Of a DNA stretch of 64,000 nucleotides, positions 1 to 10,400 are shown in pieces. Positions within the stretch are counted from its first letter, which is position 1. Each line of letters opens with the position of its first letter. Below the pieces are notes generated by a model. The model did not search any database and had not been told where the DNA came from. It saw only the letters and a list, made by a program, of their open reading frames with translations. The stretch lies in the NCBI RefSeq assembly GCF_000766795.1, contig NZ_JPDS01000001.1, positions 1,121,001 through 1,185,000 of the forward strand, written 5' to 3'. A program made the position numbers and the translations under genes. The DNA comes from Polaribacter sp. Hel1_85 (GTDB lineage Bacteria > Bacteroidota > Bacteroidia > Flavobacteriales > Flavobacteriaceae).

Positions 1-1
1 T

Positions 2-1138
2 GATAATTTCTACAGAGAATTGTATCCAATGCAATTTGAAGAGTCTTTATTCCACATTCATTTAAATGTAGATTATCCTTTTAACTTAACAGGAATTTTA
101 TTCTTCCCTAAGTTATCTCAAAACATGGACATGCAAAAGGATAAAATCCAATTGTACCAAAACCAAGTTTTTGTAACGGATAATGTTGAAGGAATTGTAC
201 CAGACTTTTTACAAATGCTAAAAGGTGTTATCGATTCTCCAGACATTCCTTTAAACGTTTCTCGTTCTGGATTACAAGCAGATGGAGCTGTAAAGAAAAT
301 TTCTGGTTACATTACTAAAAAAGTAGCAGACAAATTAACTTCTTTATTCAAAAAAGACAGACCAGATTTTGAAAAAAAATGGAATGACATTAAAGTAATT
401 ATTGAATATGGAATGTTGTCTGAAGATAAATTCTTCGATAAAGCGAAAAAATTTGCTCTATACCCAACAGTTGCAGATACTTACTATACGTTTGATGAAT
501 TAATTGAAAAAACAAAAGATTCTCAGACAGATAAAGATGGAAATCATGTTATTTTATATGCTGCACATAAAGAAGGACAACATAGTTATATTCAAGAAGC
601 AACTGCAAAAGGATATGAAGTATTGTTATTAGATTCTCCTATTATTTCGCATTTAATGCAGAAATTAGAAGGTGCTGGTGAAAAAATTAAATTTACCAGA
701 GTTGATGCAGATCATATTGATAATTTAATTAAGAAAGACGATAATGTAATTTCTAAATTATCTGATGAAGAAAAAGAGACTTTAAAGCTTATTATTGAAG
801 CTGCTGTTCCTTCTAAAACATATACAGTTCAATTAGAAGCTATGGATTCTGCTTCTTCACCGTTTATAATTACAGTTCCAGAATTTATGCGTAGAATGAA
901 AGAAATGCAAGCTTCTGGTGGTGGTGGAATGATGGGAATGGGTAATTTTCCTGACATGTACAATTTAGTGGTAAACACAAATAGCCCGTTAGTTTCTGAA
1001 ATTTTAAATACAAAAACAGAAAAGAAACAAAAACGTTTAATTTCTCAAGCTTTTGATTTAGCAAAATTATCTCAAAACCTTTTACATGGAGAAGAGTTAA
1101 CAAACTTTATTAAACGTTCTTACGAGCTGATAAAATAG
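2..1138 (+). CDS. htpG: Chaperone protein HtpG (Hsp90), 3' part, cut by the window start
   Basis: ATP-dependent cytosolic Hsp90 chaperone. The reading frame is open from base 2 (DNFYRELYPMQFEESLFHIH...), so the methionine at base 20 is internal and the first about 250 residues, including the GHKL ATPase domain, lie outside the window. The 378 residues seen are the middle and C-terminal dimerisation domains. The middle-domain sequence 'YPFNLTGILFFP' and the stretch around 'QNQVFVTDN' and 'DSPDIPLNVSRSGLQ' are classic HtpG. A Gly/Met-rich stretch (GGGGMMGMGNFPDMYN) precedes the C-terminal helices, as in other Bacteroidota HtpG. The gene ends just before a strong hairpin terminator. Confidence 0.97.
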   Translation, partial: DNFYRELYPMQFEESLFHIHLNVDYPFNLTGILFFPKLSQNMDMQKDKIQLYQNQVFVTDNVEGIVPDFLQMLKGVIDSPDIPLNVSRSGLQADGAVKKISGYITKKVADKLTSLFKKDRPDFEKKWNDIKVIIEYGMLSEDKFFDKAKKFALYPTVADTYYTFDELIEKTKDSQTDKDGNHVILYAAHKEGQHSYIQEATAKGYEVLLLDSPIISHLMQKLEGAGEKIKFTRVDADHIDNLIKKDDNVISKLSDEEKETLKLIIEAAVPSKTYTVQLEAMDSASSPFIITVPEFMRRMKEMQASGGGGMMGMGNFPDMYNLVVNTNSPLVSEILNTKTEKKQKRLISQAFDLAKLSQNLLHGEELTNFIKRSYELIK

Positions 1139-1161
1139 TGGTAATACCACACATAAGTTTT

Positions 1162-1195
1162 AAACCTCTTTGTGAAAACAGAGAGGTTTATTTTT
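1162..1195 (+). terminator. Rho-independent terminator of htpG
   Basis: The arms AAACCTCT (1162-1169) and AGAGGTTT (1182-1189), extended by TGT/ACA, form a stem followed by ATTTTT. It begins 23 bases after the htpG stop. Its position rules out the long start at 1172 of the next open frame. Confidence 0.85.
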
Positions 1196-1228
1196 AAAAA
1201 TATTTATATAAACAGATTCAAAATCAAA

Positions 1229-1594
1229 ATGCAACTAAAACATTTTTTTGTTTTTCTCTTAGTATTCCTTCTATCAGTTGCAGAATCTAATTTCTATGCT
1301 CAAAATCATACTTCTAATTATTTTGAGTCTTCTAAAATAATTCAGCATAAAAAATTTAATTCTAAAAACACTAAACATATTGTTTTTAGAAAGCATTTAT
1401 TATCTAGTGATTTTTTTCTGGCTTTATTCTTTCAAAATATTTATTTAAAAAGTGCTTTTGAAAACAAAATTCAGAGTATTATAAAACTACAAAAGCAATT
1501 GTACCAAAAGATTGCTTTAAAAAATGATCAACATATTTTCTTAATCAATAAAGTTACTTCTAGTAATTCAATTTCACCTTTATATATAGCTTAA
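1229..1594 (+). CDS. Small hypothetical secreted protein
   Basis: Unrecognised 121-residue protein. The frame is open from 1172, but that upstream part lies inside the htpG terminator, so the ATG at 1229 is chosen. From there the protein starts with a clear signal peptide (MQLKHFFVFLLVFLLSVAES, cleavage probably after the FYAQ region), so it is probably exported to the periplasm. The rest is Lys/Asn/Phe-rich and polar with no motif I can name. It lies between the htpG terminator and a second similar terminator at 1874. The composition is very AT-rich; it could be a fast-evolving lineage-specific gene or chance coding. Confidence 0.5.
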   Translation: MQLKHFFVFLLVFLLSVAESNFYAQNHTSNYFESSKIIQHKKFNSKNTKHIVFRKHLLSSDFFLALFFQNIYLKSAFENKIQSIIKLQKQLYQKIALKNDQHIFLINKVTSSNSISPLYIA

Positions 1595-1667
1595 AATATC
1601 TTTTTTAGGCAAATGCTGAAAAGCATCCGATGATAAAATTAATGTCTCACCATTTATCATTATTAAC

Positions 1668-1844
1668 ATGTATAAAAAGAAAAAATATTTAGTTAAAACT
1701 AAACAGTTATTACTTTGGTTAAAAAGAAAAACACTACTAATAATCACTGCATTTATGTTGGGTTTTTCTAACTCTATAAACGAAGAAGATACATCTACTT
1801 TTGGCAATCATTATCATATAGAACAACAAGATAAAAGGGATTAA
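1668..1844 (+). CDS. Small membrane-associated ORF (58 aa)
   Basis: This short frame runs from ATG 1668 to TAA 1842-1844. It encodes a basic N-terminus (MYKKKKYLVKTKQ), one hydrophobic segment around residues 22-34 (LLIITAFMLGF) and an acidic, His-containing tail. That is the layout of a single-pass small membrane protein. It shares a direction and a terminator (1874-1906) with the preceding small gene, about 75 bases upstream. An opposite-strand frame (1580-1807) overlaps it and looks less protein-like. No family is recognised, and it may not be expressed. Confidence 0.4.
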   Translation: MYKKKKYLVKTKQLLLWLKRKTLLIITAFMLGFSNSINEEDTSTFGNHYHIEQQDKRD

Positions 1845-1873
1845 AAGTTATTTATTAAAAATCTTTAAAAGAT

Positions 1874-1906
1874 AAAACCTCTCTGTTAATTTAGTGAGGT
1901 TTTTTG
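1874..1906 (+). terminator. Rho-independent terminator after the small ORF pair
   Basis: AAAACCTC (1874-1881) pairs with GAGGTTTT (1896-1903), followed by more T. The arms are close to those of the htpG terminator (AAACCTCT...AGAGGTTT). Confidence 0.75.
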
Positions 1907-1926
1907 ATTTTATAAATAAAAACAAG

Positions 1927-1934
1927 TAAATTCG
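1927..1934 (+). promoter_or_regulatory. Probable -7 box TAAATTCG for the DUF3124 lipoprotein gene
   Basis: TAAATTCG differs at one position from the Bacteroidota -7 consensus TAnnTTTG and sits about 45 bases before the ATG at 1980. No clear TTG -33 element was seen. Confidence 0.4.
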
Positions 1935-1979
1935 TTAAAACCTTTTAAAAGGATAATAATCTTATTTTAAAAAACTAAA

Positions 1980-2489
1980 ATGAAAAAATACATACTGCTT
2001 TTACTACTTAGTCTTTTAATATTAAGTTGTAATGAAAAAAAAGAAGTTAGTTCTATAAATGCAAAAAATTGGACAAAAAGATTTGTAAATATAAATACGA
2101 TAGATTCTCTAGAATATGGAAAATCTTATCTTTCTATTTACTCAGAAATTTACAGTGTTTCAGAACATAAAAGGCATAACCTAACAGCAATGGTTAGTTT
2201 GAGAAATACAAGTGATTCTGACACTATTTATATACTAAAAGCAGAGTATTATGACACTCATGGTAAATCAGTGCGTACTTATTTTAAGAAACCTATTTAT
2301 TTAGCACCACTAGAAACCACAGAAATTATAATAGACGAAGTTGATACTGAAGGAGGAACTGGTTCTAATTTTATTTTCGAATGGAAAATCCCAAAAAACT
2401 GTCCAGAGCCTTTGTTTGAAGGAATTATGAATTCTACAAAAGGCCAACAAGGTTTATCTTTTTCTACCCAATCAAAAAGAATTAAATAG
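1980..2489 (+). CDS. DUF3124 family lipoprotein
   Basis: The 169-residue protein begins with a lipoprotein signal (MKKYILLLLLSLLILSC), the lipobox Cys being residue 17, so it should be lipidated and held at a periplasm-facing or surface membrane leaflet. The remainder matches what I know of DUF3124: a beta-rich domain with 'SVSEHKRHNLTAMVSLRNTS', 'YILKAEYYDTHGKSVR' and the Gly-rich 'DTEGGTGSNFIFEW' near the end. The function of the family is not known. It stands alone, with about 100 bases to the next gene. A start at 1980 directly in front of the signal peptide is unambiguous. Confidence 0.85.
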   Translation: MKKYILLLLLSLLILSCNEKKEVSSINAKNWTKRFVNINTIDSLEYGKSYLSIYSEIYSVSEHKRHNLTAMVSLRNTSDSDTIYILKAEYYDTHGKSVRTYFKKPIYLAPLETTEIIIDEVDTEGGTGSNFIFEWKIPKNCPEPLFEGIMNSTKGQQGLSFSTQSKRIK

Positions 2490-2588
2490 AAATTAATCGT
2501 AAAATTTTGTATTTGATATATTCTTTAAAATTGAATTTTATCAACTAAAAAATAAATAGTAGATTTATCTTTTTTAAATATAAAATTT

Positions 2589-3491
2589 ATGAAGTGGAAA
2601 GGAAATAGAAAAAGCGCAAATGTTGATGATCGAAGAGGCGCGTCTTCTGGTAGAAGTTCTGGAGGAATGTTAAGTGGGGGAATGCTAAAACTTTTAATTC
2701 CTTTACTTTTAAAATTAGTAACCTCTAAAAAAGGGTTAATTATTGTAGGTATAGTTTTGGCTGTAATGTATTTTACAGGCAATAACCCTTTAAATTTTAT
2801 AACAGGTAATACCAATAATCAAATAGAATCTTCTACTAATTACAAAGGAACTGCTAAAGAAAATGAATTGGCAGATTTTAGTGCTACTATTTTAGCAAAT
2901 ACAGAAGATATTTGGAACCAAATAATACCAAACTACAGAGAACCTACTTTAGTTATTTTCTCTGGGTCTGTAAATTCTGCTTGTGGAAGCGCATCAAGTT
3001 CAACAGGACCTTTTTACTGTCCTGGTGATGAAAAACTATACATCGATTTAAGTTTTTTTCAAGAAATGGAGAGAAAATTAAATGCTCCTGGAGATTTTGC
3101 ACAAGCCTATGTAATTGCTCATGAAGTTGGGCATCACATCCAAAATCTTACTGGTATTAACAGAAAAGTACAACAACTTAGAGGTAGGGTTAGTAAAACT
3201 GAGTACAATAGATATTCTGTAATGCTAGAGTTACAAGCAGATTTTTATGCAGGTGTTTGGGCGCATCACTCTCAAAGAATTAACAAAATGATGGAACATG
3301 GTGATTTGGAAGAAGCTCTAAATGCAGCACATGCAATTGGTGATGATCGTATACAAAAAAACTCTACAGGAAGAGTTGTACCAGATTCTTTTACACACGG
3401 AACTTCTGCTCAAAGAATGCGTTGGTTTAAAAAAGGGTTTGATACAGGTGATGTTAATCAAGGAGATACTTTTAACGCGAGATCATTATAA
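2589..3491 (+). CDS. ypfJ: YpfJ-type neutral zinc metallopeptidase
   Basis: This 300-residue protein belongs to the YpfJ/KPN_02809 zinc metallopeptidase family. It opens with 'MKWKGNRKSANVDDRRG', the usual family start, then a Gly/Ser linker (SSGRSSGGMLSGGM) and one transmembrane helix at about residues 46-63. The catalytic domain follows, with the zinc motif HEVGH at residues 178-182 and a downstream acidic region 'LELQADFYAGVW', which supplies the third ligand. 'NSACGSASSSTGPFYCPGDE' is the conserved family segment with two cysteines. The substrate is unknown. It probably acts as a membrane-anchored protease with the domain outside the cytoplasm. It is convergent with the next gene across a shared terminator. 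Confidence 0.93.
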   Translation: MKWKGNRKSANVDDRRGASSGRSSGGMLSGGMLKLLIPLLLKLVTSKKGLIIVGIVLAVMYFTGNNPLNFITGNTNNQIESSTNYKGTAKENELADFSATILANTEDIWNQIIPNYREPTLVIFSGSVNSACGSASSSTGPFYCPGDEKLYIDLSFFQEMERKLNAPGDFAQAYVIAHEVGHHIQNLTGINRKVQQLRGRVSKTEYNRYSVMLELQADFYAGVWAHHSQRINKMMEHGDLEEALNAAHAIGDDRIQKNSTGRVVPDSFTHGTSAQRMRWFKKGFDTGDVNQGDTFNARSL

Positions 3492-3516
3492 TTTACGCTA
3501 TAATTTAATTTTAAAT

Positions 3517-3548
3517 AAAAAAGCTTCAGATTTCTCTGAAGCTTTTTA
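3517..3548. terminator. Bidirectional terminator between ypfJ and the DUF6263-like gene
   Basis: A perfect 10-bp stem, AAGCTTCAGA (3521-3530) with TCTGAAGCTT (3535-3544), has a TTTC loop. It is preceded by A4 and followed by TTT, so it can serve both convergent genes. Confidence 0.9.
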
Positions 3549-3566
3549 TTGTTTAAAGCAATAAGA

Positions 3567-4301
3567 TTACTTTTTAGCCATTGTCATGGTTACCTTAGAT
3601 TTTAAATCTTGCCCACTAACAGACATATCCATATTTATTTGAGAGTTTGCAGGAATTCCAGATTGTGTTTCAATTTCCATATTTCCAGTTATTTTACCAG
3701 TTGCCATCCCAGAAACTTCTCCAGTTAAATCAACAATTATATTTTCTTTTGAAATAGATTTCACTGTATATATAAAATCCATTTTCATTCCTTTTTCATT
3801 CTTAGTCATCATCCAAGTACTACCAACTTTTATAGCCTCTTTAGGATAAACAACATTACTAGATTGCTTTGCTATATCCTCCATTCCAGGAACATTAGGT
3901 TCTGCTTTAGCTTCAATAATTTCGCCCAAATTATTTCCCTTTGCAAAAATTACAGCTTTTAACATTGGTCCCATTTGAGTTTTCATCATTTTACCAGCTT
4001 CATCTAACTCATCATCACTTTTAGAAGAGTCAAAGCTCATTATTTGTCCTCCTTGTAACATGTCCATTGTCATTTTAGTAAATTTCATTTCACTATCATA
4101 AGTATCTTCATTTACATCTAAAACTTTTATATCCATATTAATAGCCATTCCCATAGACATCATAGTTCCCATTTCTTGAGATATTTTCATAGAAACATCA
4201 TAAGTTACTCCTTTTTCATAATTCAATCTAAGTAATACTGAATCTTGGGCTACACTTAAGTTTGCAGAAATTACTAAAAATAAGATTAACAATTTTTTCA
4301 T
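3567..4301 (-). CDS. DUF6263-like secreted protein, Met-rich
   Basis: The 244-residue protein has a signal peptide (MKKLLILFLVISANLSVAQ) and then a single domain that resembles DUF6263: 'LRLNYEKGVTYDVSMKISQEM' at the start, paired beta strands and 'VKVGSTW'-like text ('IKVGSTWMMTKN') in the second half. It is strikingly rich in methionine (MGTMMSMGMAINMD, MKTQMGPM). It is probably a periplasmic protein. The molecular role is unknown. A -7-like TATATTCG (plus-strand 4326-4333) lies about 25 bases upstream of the ATG. It ends at the shared terminator at 3517-3548. Confidence 0.7.
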   Translation of the reverse strand: MKKLLILFLVISANLSVAQDSVLLRLNYEKGVTYDVSMKISQEMGTMMSMGMAINMDIKVLDVNEDTYDSEMKFTKMTMDMLQGGQIMSFDSSKSDDELDEAGKMMKTQMGPMLKAVIFAKGNNLGEIIEAKAEPNVPGMEDIAKQSSNVVYPKEAIKVGSTWMMTKNEKGMKMDFIYTVKSISKENIIVDLTGEVSGMATGKITGNMEIETQSGIPANSQINMDMSVSGQDLKSKVTMTMAKK

Positions 4302-4435
4302 TCTTTTTTATTTTAATTTATAGTTAACGAATATAGTATTTTGTAATAAAAAAACTAAAAATATTTATTCATTTTCCAAGATTCTATTTTTTATATTTCA
4401 ATAAAACATTCTTCTTAGAAGAATATAATTATCTT

Positions 4436-7400
4436 TTAGTTTCTCTCCTTAACAATACTAAACGTTTGTACTTTATCTTTAGAAAAAGCTTTCACCATAT
4501 AAGTTCCAATTGAAAAGGAAGAGAAATTCACATCAATTTTAGACTTATTTTCTTTCGGCTCTATTCTAAAAACTTTTTGACCAAGAGTATTAAAAATTTC
4601 AATTAATGTAATTTGATCCGCTGTTTCAATTGTTAATCTATTCTTTACTGGATTTGGATAGTATTTTAAATTATATAAATTATTTGATTCTATATTTAAT
4701 GCTGACAATTCGTTTACTTTCACATCATCTAATAAAATATCGTTTAAATAAGCATCTCCAGGACTATTTTCTTGTATTTCAAATTCAACTTGAATTTTAC
4801 TAGTTAAATTTAAATTACTTAAATCGACTAAATAAACTTTCCAACCGTCTGTGGATTCCTGTACTGTATTTAATTCTAAACTTACACCATCATCATTATT
4901 AACAATCACTTTAAAAGTATTATAGGTTTCATTTTGAGTATTTACACTAAATAATGAAAACTCCAACCCAGGGTTAGATAAACTAGAAATGTCTATCCAC
5001 GGTGTTCTTAGTTTACTAATTTGATTTTCTCCATTAGGGTAAGAACCATCTATCCATGCATAATTGGTGTTTCCGCTTGATGAATGATCTCCAGCAGAAG
5101 AAGCATCATAACTTGCATTTATATTAAAATTCCAAGATTCACTTCCTATTTCTGTCCAACAATTCGGAGTTGAAAAAGCTGTGAAATTTTCATAAAAAGG
5201 TGCTGTTACTATACTACAAATTGTTGTAAAATCATAAGGTCCAATCCATTCACTATCATCTTCATCTACAGAATTTCCACAAACTGCTCTTATATAATAT
5301 TGATAAGCCGTTTCAGAAGTTAAATTATTTAATACATAAGGATTATTTGCTGTATTTACTCTTTGCCCATTTCCTAAATTAAAACTTGGTGAACCGTATT
5401 CAATTTGCCATTTACTTTCTATACCTCCTTTATCCCATTGAATAGTTACTTCGTTGGCACCTATATTTGAAACAATAGGGTTTGTAGGTTTGGGGCAAGT
5501 TAGAGAAATACAATTAACTTCTGCATCCCAACCTCTACCAGTAGAAGAACCATCTGATGTAAAATGAAAAGTTAAACTACCTGTAGCATGAGTAGATGTA
5601 AACATACCTGGTAAATTATTTCCAGAAAAACTACCTAAAAACGGTGAATTAACATCTGGTCCATCATAAACAGACAATCTATCACAACAACTTTCTAAAT
5701 CAAAGTCTAAAAAGTTAACTTCTACATAATCTCCAGAAATAGGAGAAATAACTGTTACTTCATTTTCATAATTACTATAATATTGATGCTCTCCACCAGA
5801 ATCATAAAAGTGATCCCCTTTACAATAATTAGTTGTAGTTTTTACTTGAATTGGTCCTACCCAATTGCTATCATCATCTCCTGGACTACTACCACAAATA
5901 GATCTTAAATAAATATCATAATTGGTCTGAGAATCTAAATTAGAGACTGTATAAGAACTATCATCAATGATTTTTTTAGTTCCATTACCAAGAGTGTAAC
6001 CAACTTCACCATATTCGATTTCCCAAGTAGTTTCATCACCTTTAACAGTCCAACTTAAATCTATAGAATTGTCAGTAATATTTTGTGCTTCAAGATTTGA
6101 AGGACTCGGACAAGTTGGCATTTCGAAAACGCTAATATCATCTATATCAATTTCACTATCATATGTATTCTCTCCAGAAATTGCTCTAAACTTTATTTGA
6201 ATAATACCTGTAAAGGCACTTAAATTTACTAATTGTTCTTCCCAAGAATCTCTAGAGTTTGTTTGTTGTTGCCCATTAATTACCAAAACATCTTCCGTCC
6301 AAACACCATTGTTAAAAACATCTACATGTAAACTACCAACATTTTGTCCGTACATAAAAGAATAAAAATCTAATGCTGGTACTGATAATGGAGTAATATC
6401 AATAAAAGGTGATATTAATTCTGTTTCTTCTTCTAAAGTAGAGTAATTATATGAAAAAGTTGCAAAATATCTATAACCACTTTTTGCTTGGTAAGGACCT
6501 GTGGTATTTTCATAATTTTGACTATAAGAAGAAGCCCAAAAATAAGTGGAGTAAGCTTCTGGTGTAAAAGTCCAACAATCATCTATAACTGTAGAATATT
6601 GTTGTTCTACATCATAAAAATAAGGTGCACTAAAAATACCACAAGGTGTTTCTATTGTAATTGGACCAACCCAATTACTATCATCTTCATTTGGATTATC
6701 ACCACAAACTGCTCTTAGATAGATGTCATAACTTGTTTCTGAATTTAATCCTGAAAGAGTGTAAGGATTTTCTGTTGCTATTACTTTTGTACCAGTTCCT
6801 GGTGAATATCCTACTTGCCCATATTCTATTTGCCAAGTAGTTTCATCATTACCTGAAGTCCAATTTAATTCAGCAGATTGATACGTTATATTAGAAACCT
6901 CAAAATTTGTAGGATTTAAACAAGTTGGCATTTCAATAACACTAATGTCATCTATATCTATTTCATTTAAACTATTTCCTCCTGAAATAGCTCTAAATTT
7001 AATTTGAATTACTTCTTCAAAGTTATTTAAGTCTATTAATTGTTGTTCCCAAAGATCTCTTGAATTATCTTGTTGTTGACCATTAATAACTAATACATCT
7101 TCTGTCCAAACACCATTATTTAAAATATCTACATGTAAGCTCCCTATATTTTCTCCATGCATAAAGGTGTAAAAATCTAACACAGGGTCGTTTAATGAAG
7201 AAATATCTATCATTGGTGATATTAATTCTGTAACATCCCCTACAATTGAATAATTATAAGGATAAGTTGCAAAATATCTATAACCACTTTTTGCTTTATA
7301 AGGGCCTGTTGTGTTTTCGTTGTAATTATTTGAAAAAGAAGCCCAAAAATAAGTAGAATAAGACTCTGGTGTAAAAGTCCAACAATCATCTATAACTGTA

Positions 7401-10400
7401 GAATATTGTTGTTCTACATCATAAAAATAAGGTGCACTAAAAATACCACAAGGTGTTTCTATTGTAATTGGACCAACCCAATTACTATCATCTTCATTTG
7501 GATTATCACCACAAACTGCTCTTAGATAGATGTCATAACTTGTTTCTGAATTTAATCCTGAAAGAGTGTAAGGGTTTTCTGTTGCTATTACTTTTGTGCC
7601 ATTTCCTGGTGTATATCCTACTTGCCCATATTCTATTTGCCAAGTAGTTTCATTATCACCTGAAACCCAATTTAATTCTGCAGATTCATACGTTATATTA
7701 GAAACCTCAAAATTTCTAGGATTTAAACAAGTTGGCATTTCAATAATGCTAATATCATCAATATCTATTTCATTTAAACCATTTCCTCCTGAAATAGCTC
7801 TAAATTTAATTTGAATTACTTCTTCAAAGTTATTTAAGTCTATTAATTGTTGTTCCCAAAGATCTCTTGAATTATCTTGTTGTTGACCATTAATAACTAA
7901 AACATCCTCAGTCCAAACACCATTATTTAAAATATCCACATGTAAGCTCCCTATATTTTCTCCATGCATAAAGGTGTAAAAATCTAACACAGGATTGCTT
8001 AAGGAGCCAATGTTAATTTGAGGAGAAGTTAACTCAGTGATATCTCCATAAGTTGAAGAATAATAAGGATAAGCTGCAAAATATCTAAAACCGCTTTTTG
8101 CTTGATAAGGACCAGTTGTATTCTCATAGTTTTGATTATAAAAAGAAGTCCAAAAATAATTAGTATTATAAGGCTCTGGGGTTGAAGTCCAACAATCACC
8201 CACTGCTTCAGGATGTTCTTCTTCTACATCATAAAAATAAGGTGCAGTAAATATTCCACAAGGTGTTTCTATAGAAATTGGCCCCACCCAATTACTATCA
8301 TCTTCTCCTGAATTCTCTCCACAAATTGATTTCACATAAATATCATATTTTGTAATTGGTGTTAAACCAGATAATAAATATGGATTTGCATTTGCGTTTT
8401 GTATAATTCCATTTCCTAGAGTAAAACCAACTTCTCCATATTCTATTTCCCATTTAGTTTCACTTCCATTTGCTATCCAACTTAATTCAACCGAATTTGA
8501 TTTTATATTTGTAGCTTCTAACTCTGTTAGGTTTGGACAAGTGGGTCTTTCTATAACACTTATATCATCAATATCTATTTCTGTTAAACTGTTACCTCCT
8601 GCAATTGCTCTAAATCGTATTTGAATCGTATTTTCAAAACCATTTAAATCTACTATATTTTCTCTCCAAAAATCTTTTGAGCTTTCCTGTTGCGTTCCTT
8701 CTAAAACAAAAACATCTTCTACCCAAATACCATTATTATATATATCTACATGCAAACTACCTACATTAACTCCATGCATAAATGTGTAAAAATCTAATAC
8801 AGGATCATTTAAAGTTGCAATATTTATTGTTGGTGAAATTAACTCTGTAACATCACCTATTGTAGTTCCATAATAAGAATAGGTTCCAAAATAATTAGTA
8901 CCACTTTTTGCTTTATAAGGACCTGTTGTGGTTTCATAAAAATTGCTATTAAAAATATTCCAAAAATAATTTGTTGAATAAACTTCGGGATTAATTGTCC
9001 AACAATTTTCATTATTTTGAGAATTCTGTTGTTCTACATCGTAAAAATATGGTGCATTAAAAACTCCACATGGAGTTTCTATATATATTGGAGTTGTCCA
9101 AAAACTATCATCTTCTCCTGGATTTGATTCACAAACCGAGCGTAAATAAATATTATAACTTGTTAATGGGTTTAAGCCCTCTAGTTTAAAAGGTTTTTCT
9201 GAAGTAGATACAATAATACCGTTACCTTGAGTAAAACCAGCTTCTCCATACTCAATTTCCCAAACAGTTTCGCTTCCATTTACATTCCAATTTAAGTCTA
9301 CAGAAGTTGCTTCAATATTTGTTGCAATTAAGTTTACTGGTGCTGGACAAGTTATTGTAATACAAGATACTTCTGCTTCCCAACCACTTTTTACCTCACT
9401 ACTATTGGATAAAAAATAAAAATATAAGTTATTGCCATAAGTAGATCTAAGTATAGGTGGTAAATTATTTCCAGAATAAGAACCTATATATGTTTCATTT
9501 ACCCCTTGACCATCAAAAACATATAAATAGTCATCATAACCTAAATCAAAACTTAAAAAAGTTACTTCAACAATATCCGCATTATTTGCAGAAACTACAG
9601 TAGTGGTATATTCATTATTTTGATAATCCTCATCTACTCCTCCAGAATCATAAAAACGGTCTCCGTTGCAAAAATCTGCCAGTGTAGAAAAAGTTAGAGG
9701 ACCAACCCATAAACTAGAATCAGACTCATTACATGATGATTTTAAATAAACATCATATTTTGTAGAAGATTTTAAATTATTAGCAGTGAAATTTCTTGAA
9801 GAAACCACTTCTCCTGATCCTGAAGGTGTTGTTCCATGAACTACAACTTCTACTTCCCATAAACTAGCACTACCATCTTCTACCCATTTTATATCTGCTG
9901 ATGTAGTAGTAAGGTTATTTACACTTAATCTCTTAGGCTCCAAGCATAAGGTTGTAAAATTAAATATATCTGAAAAAACACTTTCTATACAAGAATTTAT
10001 TCCTTTTACTCTCCAAAAATAATCTGTACTATATTGTAAATTAAGAGAAGAGTAGCTGTTTTTTTCAATAGTTGCAGCATCTACTATAGTATTAAAAGAA
10101 TCATCTGTAGCTATTTCTATAAAGTAATTTTCAGCATTATCATCCTTATTCCAATCTAAAACCACCTCTTTTTCTATGTTACTCTGATTTTCAGCAGGAA
10201 AACTAAGTAAAGGTTTTGGCAGAGTAGCATTATATACGTTTACTTCTAATGCTACTTGCTTAACTATTGTTGTCGAAGTACCTTTAATAATGAATTGGTT
10301 TGCTCCTATTGGAAAATTATCCACATTACTTACTAAAACTTCAACCTCAGTGCCATCTATAGAAGCACTAACAGGGTTGAAACTAACTGTTACTCCTGCT

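Noticed and set aside
885..1103. Minus-strand open frame inside htpG
   Set aside because: It overlaps a well-supported gene entirely and has no recognisable protein features.
1580..1807. Minus-strand open frame opposite the small ORF at 1668
   Set aside because: No signal, helix or motif; the plus-strand frame is more protein-like and shares direction and terminator with its neighbour.
2525..2815. Minus-strand frame opposite the start of the zinc peptidase gene
   Set aside because: Shadow of a family-supported gene.
3322..3564. Plus-strand frame overlapping the end of the YpfJ gene and its terminator
   Set aside because: Out-of-frame shadow that runs through a terminator hairpin.
6115..9345. 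Possible CRISPR or satellite array
   Set aside because: The repeats are in frame and encode FN3 and MAM domains; the period is 807 bp.
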